From Agrocybe praecox (Eukaryota > Basidiomycota > Agaricomycetes > Agaricales > Agrocybaceae): a stretch of DNA of 16,559 bases. The notes under the pieces are model-generated. The model was given only the letters and a program-made list of their open reading frames with translations. It was not told where the DNA came from and did no database searches. The DNA lies in contig CAXHKQ010000081.1 in assembly GCA_964017145.1 (NCBI GenBank), positions 1 to 16,559 on the forward strand, read 5' to 3'. The translations under genes were made by a program, and so were the position numbers. This document shows positions 10,090-16,559 of the stretch, piece by piece (the first letter of the stretch is position 1; the number at the start of each line of letters is the position of its first letter).

Positions 10090-10097
10090 TGTAAATA
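10090..10097 (+). promoter_or_regulatory. Pumilio-type RNA motif TGTAAATA
   Basis: Exact match to the UGUANAUA consensus in the inferred 3' UTR. An 8-mer can occur by chance. Confidence 0.3.
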
Positions 10098-10260
10098 CCA
10101 TTTTCACCCGCACGTCTTTAGCAGATTTGCTTACGAACGCCCCCCCATCCCACATATTATTCACGCATCGACACACACACACGAACACAATATACTGTAA
10201 AACAGCAGAAGTGCAAAACTGGAAGGGCTAACATATTTACGTAATATAAAAATAATGATA

Positions 10261-10266
10261 AATAAA
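10261..10266 (+). terminator. Likely distal polyadenylation signal AATAAA
   Basis: Canonical hexamer, followed within 30 bases by a TGTG/TTTAT stretch that suits a downstream element. It marks the most likely end of the echinoid-like transcript and gives a 3' UTR of about 1.55 kb. Confidence 0.45.
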
Positions 10267-10366
10267 TGAACAAAAAAAGATTTATGTGAATTGTGTTTAT
10301 TCACGACGACAAATTGAGTCACCTCTTCCGGAAAATTTCGAGAAATTAATTATATGTAGAGTACAA

Positions 10367-10936
10367 CGGGGTAATTATTGCATAGGGGCATTTTTTGCCA
10401 CCCTCCCCCTATATTTCCTTCAATAACGAAGATATTCTGTTGAATTTTTGATATTATGTGTCTTTTAACACAATTTTTCTTTGAATATAGACTCTGATCG
10501 TCTATGGCCTCTTATTCAAAAGTTATATCCCTCTATGTGATTTTGGTGTTTTCCTTACGATATAATTCATATCCAATCAATGCATTGGGAATGACATACG
10601 AAAAATGATTATTCATATCGAATGATTGACTTCCAAGAGGAATTTGCCGGTGAATTTTAATATGTTTGTGTTTTGACGATAGTATGACAATCCATTGAGT
10701 AATGGAGGTAATTCCTCAACAGGTACATGTGGGGCAATTTGTGCTGGGCTATACCATTTTCAACCCATGTAACTTTTTAATCAAAAGATCATCCAAATAT
10801 GTTGTTGAACAGCCGAAAAGATAGTTTCTTTCGATTTTATCCGATTGACGCAACATACATAAGGCTTATATGTTTTTCCGACATAAAATTGTACAGTTTT
10901 AGCTAAAATAGACAGATGTGCAAAAATTACCCGAAC
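10367..10936. mobile_element. Non-coding DNA-transposon relic with inverted ends
   Basis: The left end CGGGGTAATTATTGCA (10367-10382) matches the reverse complement of the right end (CGGGTAATTTTTGCAC, from 10919-10934) at most positions. A third, direct copy (GTGGGGCAATTTGTGC) sits at 10729-10744. GTACA precedes both direct copies (10361 and about 10723). This suggests a miniature element, perhaps one copy nested in another. No transposase frame; family not identified. Confidence 0.45.
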
Positions 10937-11088
10937 GTCGAAAAAACATGCCCTCGGTTTTTTGCTAATAGCTCTGTGAATTGAGTTTCTATTGCATTTT
11001 TCCGTTTTGAAATCGAATGCAAATTACGACCGCGGGAGCTTATCGCGCTTACTATGCGAAAAAATAACCCGTCGTATTCTACATTTTC

Positions 11089-11125
11089 CACGTGTTTCGC
11101 CGCGCTGTTATCAAACGTTCACGTG
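11089..11125. promoter_or_regulatory. Paired CACGTG E-boxes
   Basis: Two perfect CACGTG palindromes at 11089-11094 and 11120-11125, 31 bp apart, about 100-130 bp upstream of the open exon at 11223. CACGTG is the site of bHLH factors such as Myc/Max or Clock/Cycle types. Proximity to a possible first exon makes a promoter plausible; binding is not shown. Confidence 0.35.
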
Positions 11126-11164
11126 CTCGCAAATCGCATGTGTTGTGCCCGTCTGTCAATAAGC

Positions 11165-11182
11165 CACACACACACACACACA
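11165..11182. repeat. (CA)9 microsatellite
   Basis: Eighteen bases of CA between the E-boxes and the open exon at 11223. Confidence 0.85.
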
Positions 11183-11222
11183 GTCTGGTGTCAACAATGT
11201 CCAAATTCGGGCGTGATAAATT

Positions 11223-11462
11223 ATGCCGAGCCGAGACAGCGGGTTGAATGGGCGCTGCCGCCAGCGACGGACGGAGCTCGTCGAGACTCCGGATCACCGG
11301 CGGCACATCGCGTTCATCGAGGGCGAGCGTGGCGTGTTCGTTCAGTGTCTGCCCGAAGATGTGAACGCCATGCCGGCGAGCATTCGACCGCCCGACGGCG
11401 AACTGCAGCGCCACCGGCGAGCCCATCACCAGGAGAAACGCTCGTACTGGCACAAAAAACTT
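11223..11462 (+). CDS. Unrecognised GC-rich first exon (80 codons, partial gene)
   Basis: ATG with A at -3 opens an 80-codon frame that runs into a consensus donor, CTT|GTGAGTG, phase 0. The block is a GC-rich island in AT-rich surroundings, with G or C at most first and third codon positions, like the proven exons here. The product is basic, begins MPSRDSGLNG and holds a central HIAFIEGERGVFVQ stretch. It ends in an Arg/His-rich segment with SYWHKKL. I see no signal peptide, membrane helix or known domain. No second exon is evident before 15401. The exactly antisense frame is also open (11079-11591) with similar wobble GC, but has no good donor, so the plus strand is favoured rather than proven. 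It could be the first exon of a separate gene, or an alternative phase-0 first exon for the gene downstream. Confidence 0.4.
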
Positions 11463-12725
11463 GTGAGTGTGGCACAGAGATGTGGGGAAGCACGCATGCG
11501 ATGATGATGTCTGCGACATTTGAACACCTTGACGGTGTAAAATGAATAGCTTAACTTCGCGAGTGCTCGCGTTGGAATGCGGAATGCGCATGCGATGATT
11601 GATGAAGTGTACGTGCGGTCACAACTAGCAGTTGAGAATAATCCAAGGCATAGTAAATAAGAAAAAATATACCTAGTCAATAGATCTTTAGATCTAAAAG
11701 AATTCATACATATTTAACAAATAATGTACATCAAATAACACCTAAAGCCCAATATGACAAGACCGTTGGCAAATGGATTGCTGATAAACGAAGCATTGTT
11801 TGAAACACGTTTTTCTTCTAAATTTTTGTTTTTAATACTTCAATCAATCGCATTGAAAAACCTAGTTTTCCAAACGTAGATACAGTAAAGCCCGTCTTTT
11901 CTTCATAAAAATGTTGGTCATGAGTCATGAGAAAGTGGGCGGTATAACAAACTTCCATTTTCACCATTTACATACACTGGGTGAATAAAGTCTCCGGGCA
12001 GTCGTTTTTGTCGATTTCTCAGGCCTACGAACGACATATAACATATAACGCCCATACAACTGATTCGAGTGTTTTGTGCGCGATAAGTGTTATATTGTAG
12101 ACACGCGAAGACCCGAAAGATTGAGTGAAAAACAGCGACAGGGATTTTGGTAGTTTTTTCTGATGATGAGACACGAAACACGTTTTTTTTGTATGGGAGG
12201 TGATATCGAATATTTCTCTCCATACAAAAAATCCGTGTATTGTCTTTGGTTCAAAGACGATTTCTCTTCACAGGAGTGGAGGACAATGCACATTTACTCA
12301 AATGAAAGGTAATATAGTATTGCACAAAATAACATAAACAGGGGAAATATATGGCTGTAACCTGTAACGTGTTAGGAAATATCACACACACGAATGGCGA
12401 TATCCATTGAATGTGTTTCGTCTCCAAAATAAAATATGTTTTACGAACAATCCGACCATGCTATATGGATTTTTGTCGATTTTTTTCTTGTGTTCACATT
12501 TATGCCAGACACATTTCTTATTTCCCCATAAAAAAATCTATTGAACTTTATCCATTTTTTCTTCAAAATCTGAAAAATACTCCAAAACATGGTCTCTAGT
12601 GATCGTTCTGATTGATGCGAACAGATACAAATCGGCATATAGTAGGCTTGGGTATCTGTGTACCTAATGGAATCAAAACATAGGTCGTTAACAGTTTGCA
12701 GCACGAACTTATGCTCGATTGAATA
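11463..12725. other. Non-coding gap with mariner 5' remnants
   Basis: AT-rich sequence without supported exons. From about 11975 it probably belongs to the mariner element: CACTGGGTGAATAAAGTCTC after a TA resembles the inverted ends of irritans-type mariners. A foldback (12179-12237) appears to have been added to the long 5' part. Short open frames here have no recognised content. Confidence 0.5.
12179..12237. repeat. Foldback hairpin in mariner 5' region
   Basis: CACGTTTTTTTTGTATGG (12179-12196) and CCATACAAAAAATCCGTG (12220-12237) pair at 16 of 18 positions around a 23-nt spacer, with looser pairing outward (GACACG against a similar flank). Probably a small foldback insertion. Confidence 0.6.
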
Positions 12726-13221
12726 TGTCCGCGTTCGAGCCAAATGTGCGTCATTTGCTGGAAGTCATGCTTCTCTTATTTAAATCGAAGACCAGTAAGG
12801 CTGAGGCTCATCGGTGCGCTCAGGCACTTACGGCGAGGCTGCTCTTGATGATAAAGGTCGTGTCGCGAGTGAGTTCAACGTTTCAAAAATTTTAATTCCG
12901 GAGTCTTAGGCCTTTATTGGTCTTTTGGTGGGACCGGATGTGTATGGCGTATTATTAAGGGCTGAGGTCAAGTGGAATCAACACAGAGGGAATCGATACC
13001 GAACGAAATTGATGCGTTTGAGTCGATCACAGTGGCCTCAATTGAATAAAAGAGACAATAAAGTCGTTTTCCTTTATGACAATCTTCGACACCTCATTGC
13101 AAAAAATGTCAAATAATACCTAGGAAGTCCGAAATGGGAGATCTCAACCACCCGCTGTACTCTCCGGACTTTGCTCCATCTGAATACTACCCAAGAAGCA
13201 TTTTTTAACTTTTTGGATTCC

Positions 13222-13241
13222 TAACGGTTATATAACCGTTA
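13222..13241. repeat. Left subterminal 20-bp palindrome
   Basis: TAACGGTTATATAACCGTTA is its own reverse complement and recurs exactly at 14048-14067, near the other end of the nested element. A possible transposase-binding site. Confidence 0.85.
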
Positions 13242-13277
13242 TATTAATAACCAAACAGTTTTTAACTACAATTGTTC

Positions 13278-13487
13278 TGTTTGCGTTAGATATCTAACGA
13301 ATAATAACCTTTTCGTTGTATAAAGTTATCTATATAACGTTTATATAACGAATGCTACTTTTTTCTGTTGCATCACAACATGTGTTGTGTTTGCGTTAGA
13401 AATCTAACGAATAATAACTTTTTCGTTGTATACAAGTTATCTATATAACGTTTCTATAACGAATACTACTTTTTTCTGTGGCATTAC
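13278..13487 (+). repeat. Two tandem ~110-bp repeats in the nested element
   Basis: TTGCGTTAGA at 13281 and 13391 starts two closely similar units, each with TCTAACGAATAATAAC, a TTTCGTTGTATA segment, ATAACG pairs and a CTACTTTTTTCTG end. Offset 110 bp; they differ at scattered positions. Confidence 0.9.
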
Positions 13488-13514
13488 TACACTATTATTC
13501 ACCACCGCCATGCC

Positions 13515-13820
13515 AAAACTGCTACATTGGTACAATTGGTGGCGGAGATGAGCGTAAAGAACGACCAGATCTGGAGCAAGATCATTGATACGGATACGAC
13601 AACACAATAGCTCAATCGAAGCGTTGAAGGAGATTGAGAAGACGCTGACAAGACGAAACTGGTAAAACAATATTTATAAAAACAAAAATTGTTCGAACAT
13701 TAAAGCATATTATTCCCAACATTTCAAATCAACCAGTTGCAGATGCTCGGAGGTTCGACCGAAAAGGCCGTAATGAGGAATATCGCCAAGGCAGTCTGTA
13801 CCCGGAATTATATTACATAC
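13515..13820 (+). pseudogene. Decayed DUF4806-like coding relic inside the nested element
   Basis: An island less AT-rich than the element around it. The first part (13515 to about 13661) reads, with frame changes, LVQLVAEMSVKNDQIWSKII, then SIEALKEIEKTL. A GTAAAA donor-like site follows at 13662 and an ACCAG acceptor-like site at 13732-13736. The second part (13743-13820) reads MLGGSTEKAVMRNIAKAVCT. The order coiled segment, Glu-rich helix, then GGS plus helix resembles DUF4806, a domain of unknown function seen in insect repeat-associated proteins. The two parts do not join in frame and there is a TAG in the first, so it is broken. Assignment is from memory of the family pattern only. Confidence 0.35.
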
Positions 13821-13822
13821 GT

Positions 13823-13844
13823 ATATTATATACGTATATAATAT
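13823..13844. repeat. 22-bp AT-rich perfect palindrome
   Basis: Perfect dyad centred between 13833 and 13834 on TACGTA, inside the nested element next to the coding relic. Prone to cruciform formation; no known role. Confidence 0.85.
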
Positions 13845-14047
13845 TACAAATGGTTCATATGTATGTGGTTTCATTGGGTTATGAAAGGGTTGAAATATGG
13901 TTGATATGGGGTTATGAATCAATTAGTATAACGTTTATATAACGTTTATATAACGTTATATAACGTCGTATAGCCCGTTAACTGAACGTTATTTTAACGT
14001 TATTATAACTTTTGTTCCTAACGTTATGAAAAGAACCGAGGGTTAGA

Positions 14048-14067
14048 TAACGGTTATATAACCGTTA
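14048..14067. repeat. Right subterminal 20-bp palindrome
   Basis: Identical to 13222-13241; see the nested element. Confidence 0.85.
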
Positions 14068-14346
14068 TATAACCAAAAAATGCTACTTGGGTACTTGTCC
14101 CGATCGATAGCCCTTGGCCTCTTTGACGAGGACTCCCGTTTTCATGAATATGTGAAATATTTGACTGTTTCATGAATCGCTACAAATGATGACACGTTGT
14201 GAGGCCACGAAATTGGGATGCTACCAAAAAGATGTTCAAAAGTAGTATCTAGCAATGTTCAGTATTTTGAACAAGAAATATGTAGCCCTTTCTTCACAAT
14301 AAATTCCCAAAGTTGGACAAAAAAGGGCGGGAGCAAGGTTGTACAG

Positions 14347-15400
14347 TACACCGTATAGAAAAAGAAAATTGAACAATGGTATTTCTACGTGTCCGAACTA
14401 TCATTTCATTGACTGTATGTATCTTATCTTCCGTGTTATTGAGGTACAGTTGTATATCATCGACATTGTAGTGATTTCGTGAATTAAATTGTGCTTGTTC
14501 ATTGTGAAAATGCTCAGTGTAACCGGTTCGTCGGTCAAGTGTTCGTGTTGCTGTTTAGATATAAGAGATTACCTATATAGACCTAGACTTGATCAATCTA
14601 CATGAATTGCCTCTACCTTCTACATGTGCTAAGGTCTCACAGTGAACAGTGATGATACGTTATGTGGAATGTTCTTATCAAATACACAGTCGGGCAGATT
14701 GTAGTCGTCTTGAAATAAGTATACACCTGTAGCGGAACTTTGTAAGAGATTATGGGACGTTAGTCGATATCGCCGTCGTATTTTCGACAGCAATTTTTCG
14801 ATTTAGCTCTTTCCATCGAATATGAAAGAAAACGAATTCACAATTTGGAATGACAAACAAAAATATAAAACAGCTTCACGTGAAACTTCCTCCAATTGTT
14901 GTTTATATCGAATGGCTTCGTGCTCCGTCCAATTATTTGTACAACATTTTATTACCAAAATGAACGCTTTAAAACCCGATAAATATTGTTTCATAAAATA
15001 AGTGCGTGAATACAATTCGTCGTAGGAATGCCGCCCATAATAATAATATTATACAATTTAATTTTGACCCAATTTAATTGTATTCATCGAAATCACACCG
15101 ATGGACAATTTTATATATATAATTTGTGAAAAATAATTATCTATTTGACCCGTTTTTTCGCTCAATAAAGTACGTTTTTCTTAATAAATAAATCACAGAG
15201 TAGGTTCTGTTATTTGTTATCATCTCTGACACATGGCAACTTTCACACGACACGGCTCAACACACACACTCTAGCTCAAAAACACAAACAGACCGCACCA
15301 GTCGACATTCAGTCATCCGCCGCCAGCAGCACCGACGACGCCTCTGCCGCAGCGTCAGCCCAGCAAAACCGCAGTTCACCCAACCGCCGACGACGAAGAC
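14347..15400. other. Intergenic or intronic sequence, no gene seen
   Basis: AT-rich, no supported exon on either strand. Short frames such as 14803-15015 (minus) show no recognised domain. Towards 15170-15400 the sequence becomes richer in C and A, which suits the 5' leader of the AIG1-like gene. Confidence 0.5.
15309..15314 (+). promoter_or_regulatory. Possible initiator (TCAGTC) of the AIG1-like gene
   Basis: Exact match to the arthropod Inr TCAKTY, 90 bases before the ATG at 15401. I see no TATA box at the right distance and no match to the DPE (RGWYV) at +28. Weak evidence on its own. Confidence 0.25.
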
Positions 15401-15580
15401 ATGGCCAAGCAGCAGGAAGCCGGTGGCGTTGTCCGGGCGCTCCGCACGCTGCTGCATTCGCTGGCCGCGATGCACTTCTGGTACGGCATCTACTACGACT
15501 GCAGCTACGTGCACTTTGCCAACTCGCCGCAATCGGCGCCGTTCGGCGGCAAGTTCAAGTACCTGACGTTCCTGGACATG
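15401..15580 (+). CDS. AIG1/ADTRP (FAR-17a) family protein, first exon (partial)
   Basis: Sixty codons from an ATG in good context (GAC before, G after) to a GTGAGC donor at 15581, phase 0. The end of the exon, FGGKFKYLTFLD, matches the family signature YGGxxKFLTFID of androgen-induced gene 1 and ADTRP. Thr56 in YLTF aligns with the catalytic Thr43 of human AIG1. A hydrophobic segment (about residues 14-39) would be the first of several membrane helices. Characterised members are multi-pass membrane threonine hydrolases that cleave fatty-acid esters of hydroxy fatty acids. The catalytic His and the remaining helices must lie in exons beyond the window. High G/C at wobble positions agrees with the other real exons. 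Confidence 0.8.
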
Positions 15581-16133
15581 GTGAGCATGCAATGGCGAGG
15601 CGTTGTGTAGATAAGGAGTGCCTAGGCAGCCGGTTGAGGCATTGCATTCCTGACAAATGCATGCGACAGTTGCTGGTGTAACGTAAACGAAACACGAGAA
15701 ATTGTCTCTCTGTGTATCAATCGATAAAGTTGTGCGCGTTCGTGCGAGTGTGTGTGTGAATGCGTGCAAGCTACTGGATTGATGATACTCGCTCGGGTAT
15801 ATCGGGTCCAAAGGTTGTATATAGCAAACCAGTCGCAGTGCGTATCATCGTCAGACGTGTTTGCGTGTGAGATTTCAAAAACGAAGCATATCATAATGAT
15901 ACGGCACAATAATATGTTGGGTCGTTTGGAGAGAAATTAAAGTTTCATCGGCTTCGTGTTTTGTGCGCATGTTACTTGCAAAGTGAATGCACGATTTGTT
16001 TGTTCATATTCAATGGAATAAAAATATGTGGTGATACGATTTCAAATTGTCCTGCGTCCGCGCTGTATATTTCCGTATCAGAATAATCCTTACGAAAAAT
16101 ATCATAAGTCAAAACAACCCTTTAAATTTGAGT

Positions 16134-16350
16134 GCAAAGCACTTTTAAAATAAATACATCATACTTTTTTCGACTCGAATATCGCAAAGGTATTCTGGGC
16201 AGTTTTAGTCGGACATGTTAAAGGGGAATATTTCCGTTGAATATCGAGCCATAACGGTCTATTTTGCTTGAAATATTAAGCAAACGCATTGCAAATTTCA
16301 CAAAGGTGAAATTTTTTCGAAATGCTATTTCGAAATTCAAAGTGCTTTGC
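16134..16350. repeat. Inverted repeat pair, possible miniature element
   Basis: GCAAAGCACTTT (16134-16145) is exactly complementary to 16339-16350, enclosing 193 bp. Inside is a 9-bp stem TTTCGAAAT/ATTTCGAAA. No clear target duplication, so a mobile origin is only a possibility. Confidence 0.4.
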
Positions 16351-16429
16351 GTTGGTGGAACATGCCCCTGAACGTGTATTCATTAAAATAACTGTACTTC
16401 AAGATAGTATTCTCAAAGACTGAACTGAA

Positions 16430-16512
16430 TTGAAATGTTGTTTTTAGTCTGTTATTGTTTGTACCTATTAATTTGAAATGTTGTTTTTAGTCTGTTATTG
16501 TTTGTACCTATT
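16430..16512 (+). repeat. Perfect 40-bp tandem duplication (43-bp period)
   Basis: 16430-16469 and 16473-16512 are identical over 40 bases (starting TTGAAATGTTG, ending GTACCTATT), separated by three bases. Identity points to a very recent duplication or an assembly artefact. Confidence 0.95.
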
Positions 16513-16559
16513 GTTCAAAGTTATTAAGCTTCAATAAAACGTGTTGATTTCACCCTGAT

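Larger units (their letters stand above)
8737..10290 (+). other. Probable 3' UTR of the echinoid-like gene
   Basis: AT- and CA-rich sequence following the stop, with no credible coding frame. Two AATAAA hexamers (9604-9609 and 10261-10266) could end the transcript. The second is followed by a TG/T-rich stretch (about 10288-10300), as expected of a downstream element. A TGTAAATA Pumilio-type site lies at 10090-10097. The UTR end is inferred. Confidence 0.55.
13190..14091. mobile_element. 902-bp TA-inserting element nested in mariner
   Basis: The ends CCCAAGAAGCATTTTTT (13190) and the reverse complement of the right end (CCCAAGTAGCATTTTTTGG, ending 14091) match at all but one of 17 positions. 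TA lies on both sides (13188-13189 and 14092-14093); removing the insert and one TA rejoins the mariner coding frame at the expected residues. Each end is followed by the same 20-bp palindrome (13222-13241 and 14048-14067). The interior has tandem 110-bp repeats, many TATAACG motifs and a decayed coding relic. A non-autonomous element; family not identified. Confidence 0.85.
12726..14271 (+). pseudogene. mariner transposase pseudogene
   Basis: DDD-type transposase of the mariner family, clearly dead. It starts MSAFEPNVRHLLEVML, continues through KAEAHR and YGEAAL to the VQRFKN part of the N-terminal DNA-binding region (an in-frame TGA stands where the family has Trp), then jumps to WWD...YY. 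The intervening section, with the first catalytic Asp (GDEKW motif), is missing. After a frameshift comes NRYRTKLMRLSRS and FLYDNLRH with the second catalytic Asp (13078-13080). One base is lost before HPLYSPDFAPSEYY, where the third catalytic residue is Glu (13182-13184) instead of Asp. The frame is then split by a 902-bp element (13190-14091) and resumes with LSRSIALGLFDE to the usual VQYFE end, with more stops. Sense to both flanking genes. Confidence 0.85.
11975..14346 (+). mobile_element. Decayed mariner-family transposon, interrupted
   Basis: The body is defined by a mariner transposase pseudogene (12726-14271). Proposed ends are CACTGGGTGAATAAAG at 11975 and GGTTGTACAG ending at 14346, each next to TA. 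The left end recalls mariner termini (GGTTGGCTGATAAGTCCCC-like) and the right end keeps GGCGGGA...AGGTTG. The two ends match each other only weakly, so the limits are tentative. Without the 902-bp nested insert the span is 1470 bp, longer than expected given the internal deletion, so further insertion in the 5' part is likely. Confidence 0.5.
15581..16559 (+). other. Intron 1 of the AIG1-like gene (to window end)
   Basis: Begins GTGAGC. AT-rich, with no second exon carrying family motifs before the window stops. It contains a 12-bp inverted pair (16134-16145, 16339-16350), a small hairpin at about 16317-16337 and a perfect 40-bp tandem duplication at the end. Confidence 0.55.

Noticed and set aside
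13278..13487. Possible CRISPR-like array in the nested element
   Set aside because: Only two long units in tandem without unique spacers, in insect DNA and inside a transposon.
14803..15015. 70-codon reverse frame
   Set aside because: AT-rich, no domain, no splice or promoter support.
15214..15681. 155-codon plus frame overlapping the AIG1-like exon
   Set aside because: Out of frame with the family signature and rich in Arg/Ala, as expected of a shifted GC-rich exon.
15257..15811. 184-codon reverse frame across the AIG1-like exon
   Set aside because: The plus strand carries the FGGKFKYLTFLD family signature and a donor; the reverse frame has no recognised content.

Overview
Eukaryotic (insect) genomic DNA, probably from a dipteran. 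The left half carries an almost complete seven-exon gene for a transmembrane adhesion protein of the Echinoid/Friend-of-echinoid family (about 650-8736, + strand). The coding exons are GC-rich at wobble positions and sit in AT-rich introns with good GT-AG boundaries, GA and GT microsatellite-like tracts, CAG/CAA poly-glutamine coding and mariner relics. No bacterial features were seen. The species cannot be fixed from the sequence alone.

Layout. 1-649: upstream sequence without a recognisable exon. 650-8736: echinoid-like gene with a signal peptide, seven Ig domains, a fibronectin III region, one membrane helix, a 316-residue Gln/Gly-rich tail and a hydrophobic C-terminus that looks like a class II PDZ ligand. 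8737 to about 10290: its probable 3' UTR with two AATAAA sites. 10367-10936: a DNA-transposon-like relic. 11089-11125: two CACGTG boxes. 11223-11462: a GC-rich open exon with a good splice donor that I do not recognise. 11975-14346: a dead mariner element. Its transposase (12726-14271) lost its middle and is split by a younger 902-bp element with TA target duplications (13190-14091). That inner element carries a decayed two-part coding relic resembling DUF4806. 14347-15400: no gene seen apart from a possible Inr. 15401-15580: first exon of an AIG1/ADTRP (FAR-17a) family gene, which runs out of the window. 15581-16559: its first intron, with a perfect 40-bp tandem duplication.

Functionally, the Echinoid family works at adherens junctions and feeds into EGFR, Notch and Hippo signalling. 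The tail here keeps a PPxY motif and a C-terminal PDZ-type end. The AIG1 family comprises multi-pass membrane threonine hydrolases of hydroxy-fatty-acid esters, with no evident functional link to the adhesion gene. The most unusual parts of the window are the nested transposons with their captured-looking DUF4806-like relic, the same decamer repeat in two introns of one gene, a near-perfect 22-bp-stem hairpin in the last intron, and the unrecognised exon at 11223.
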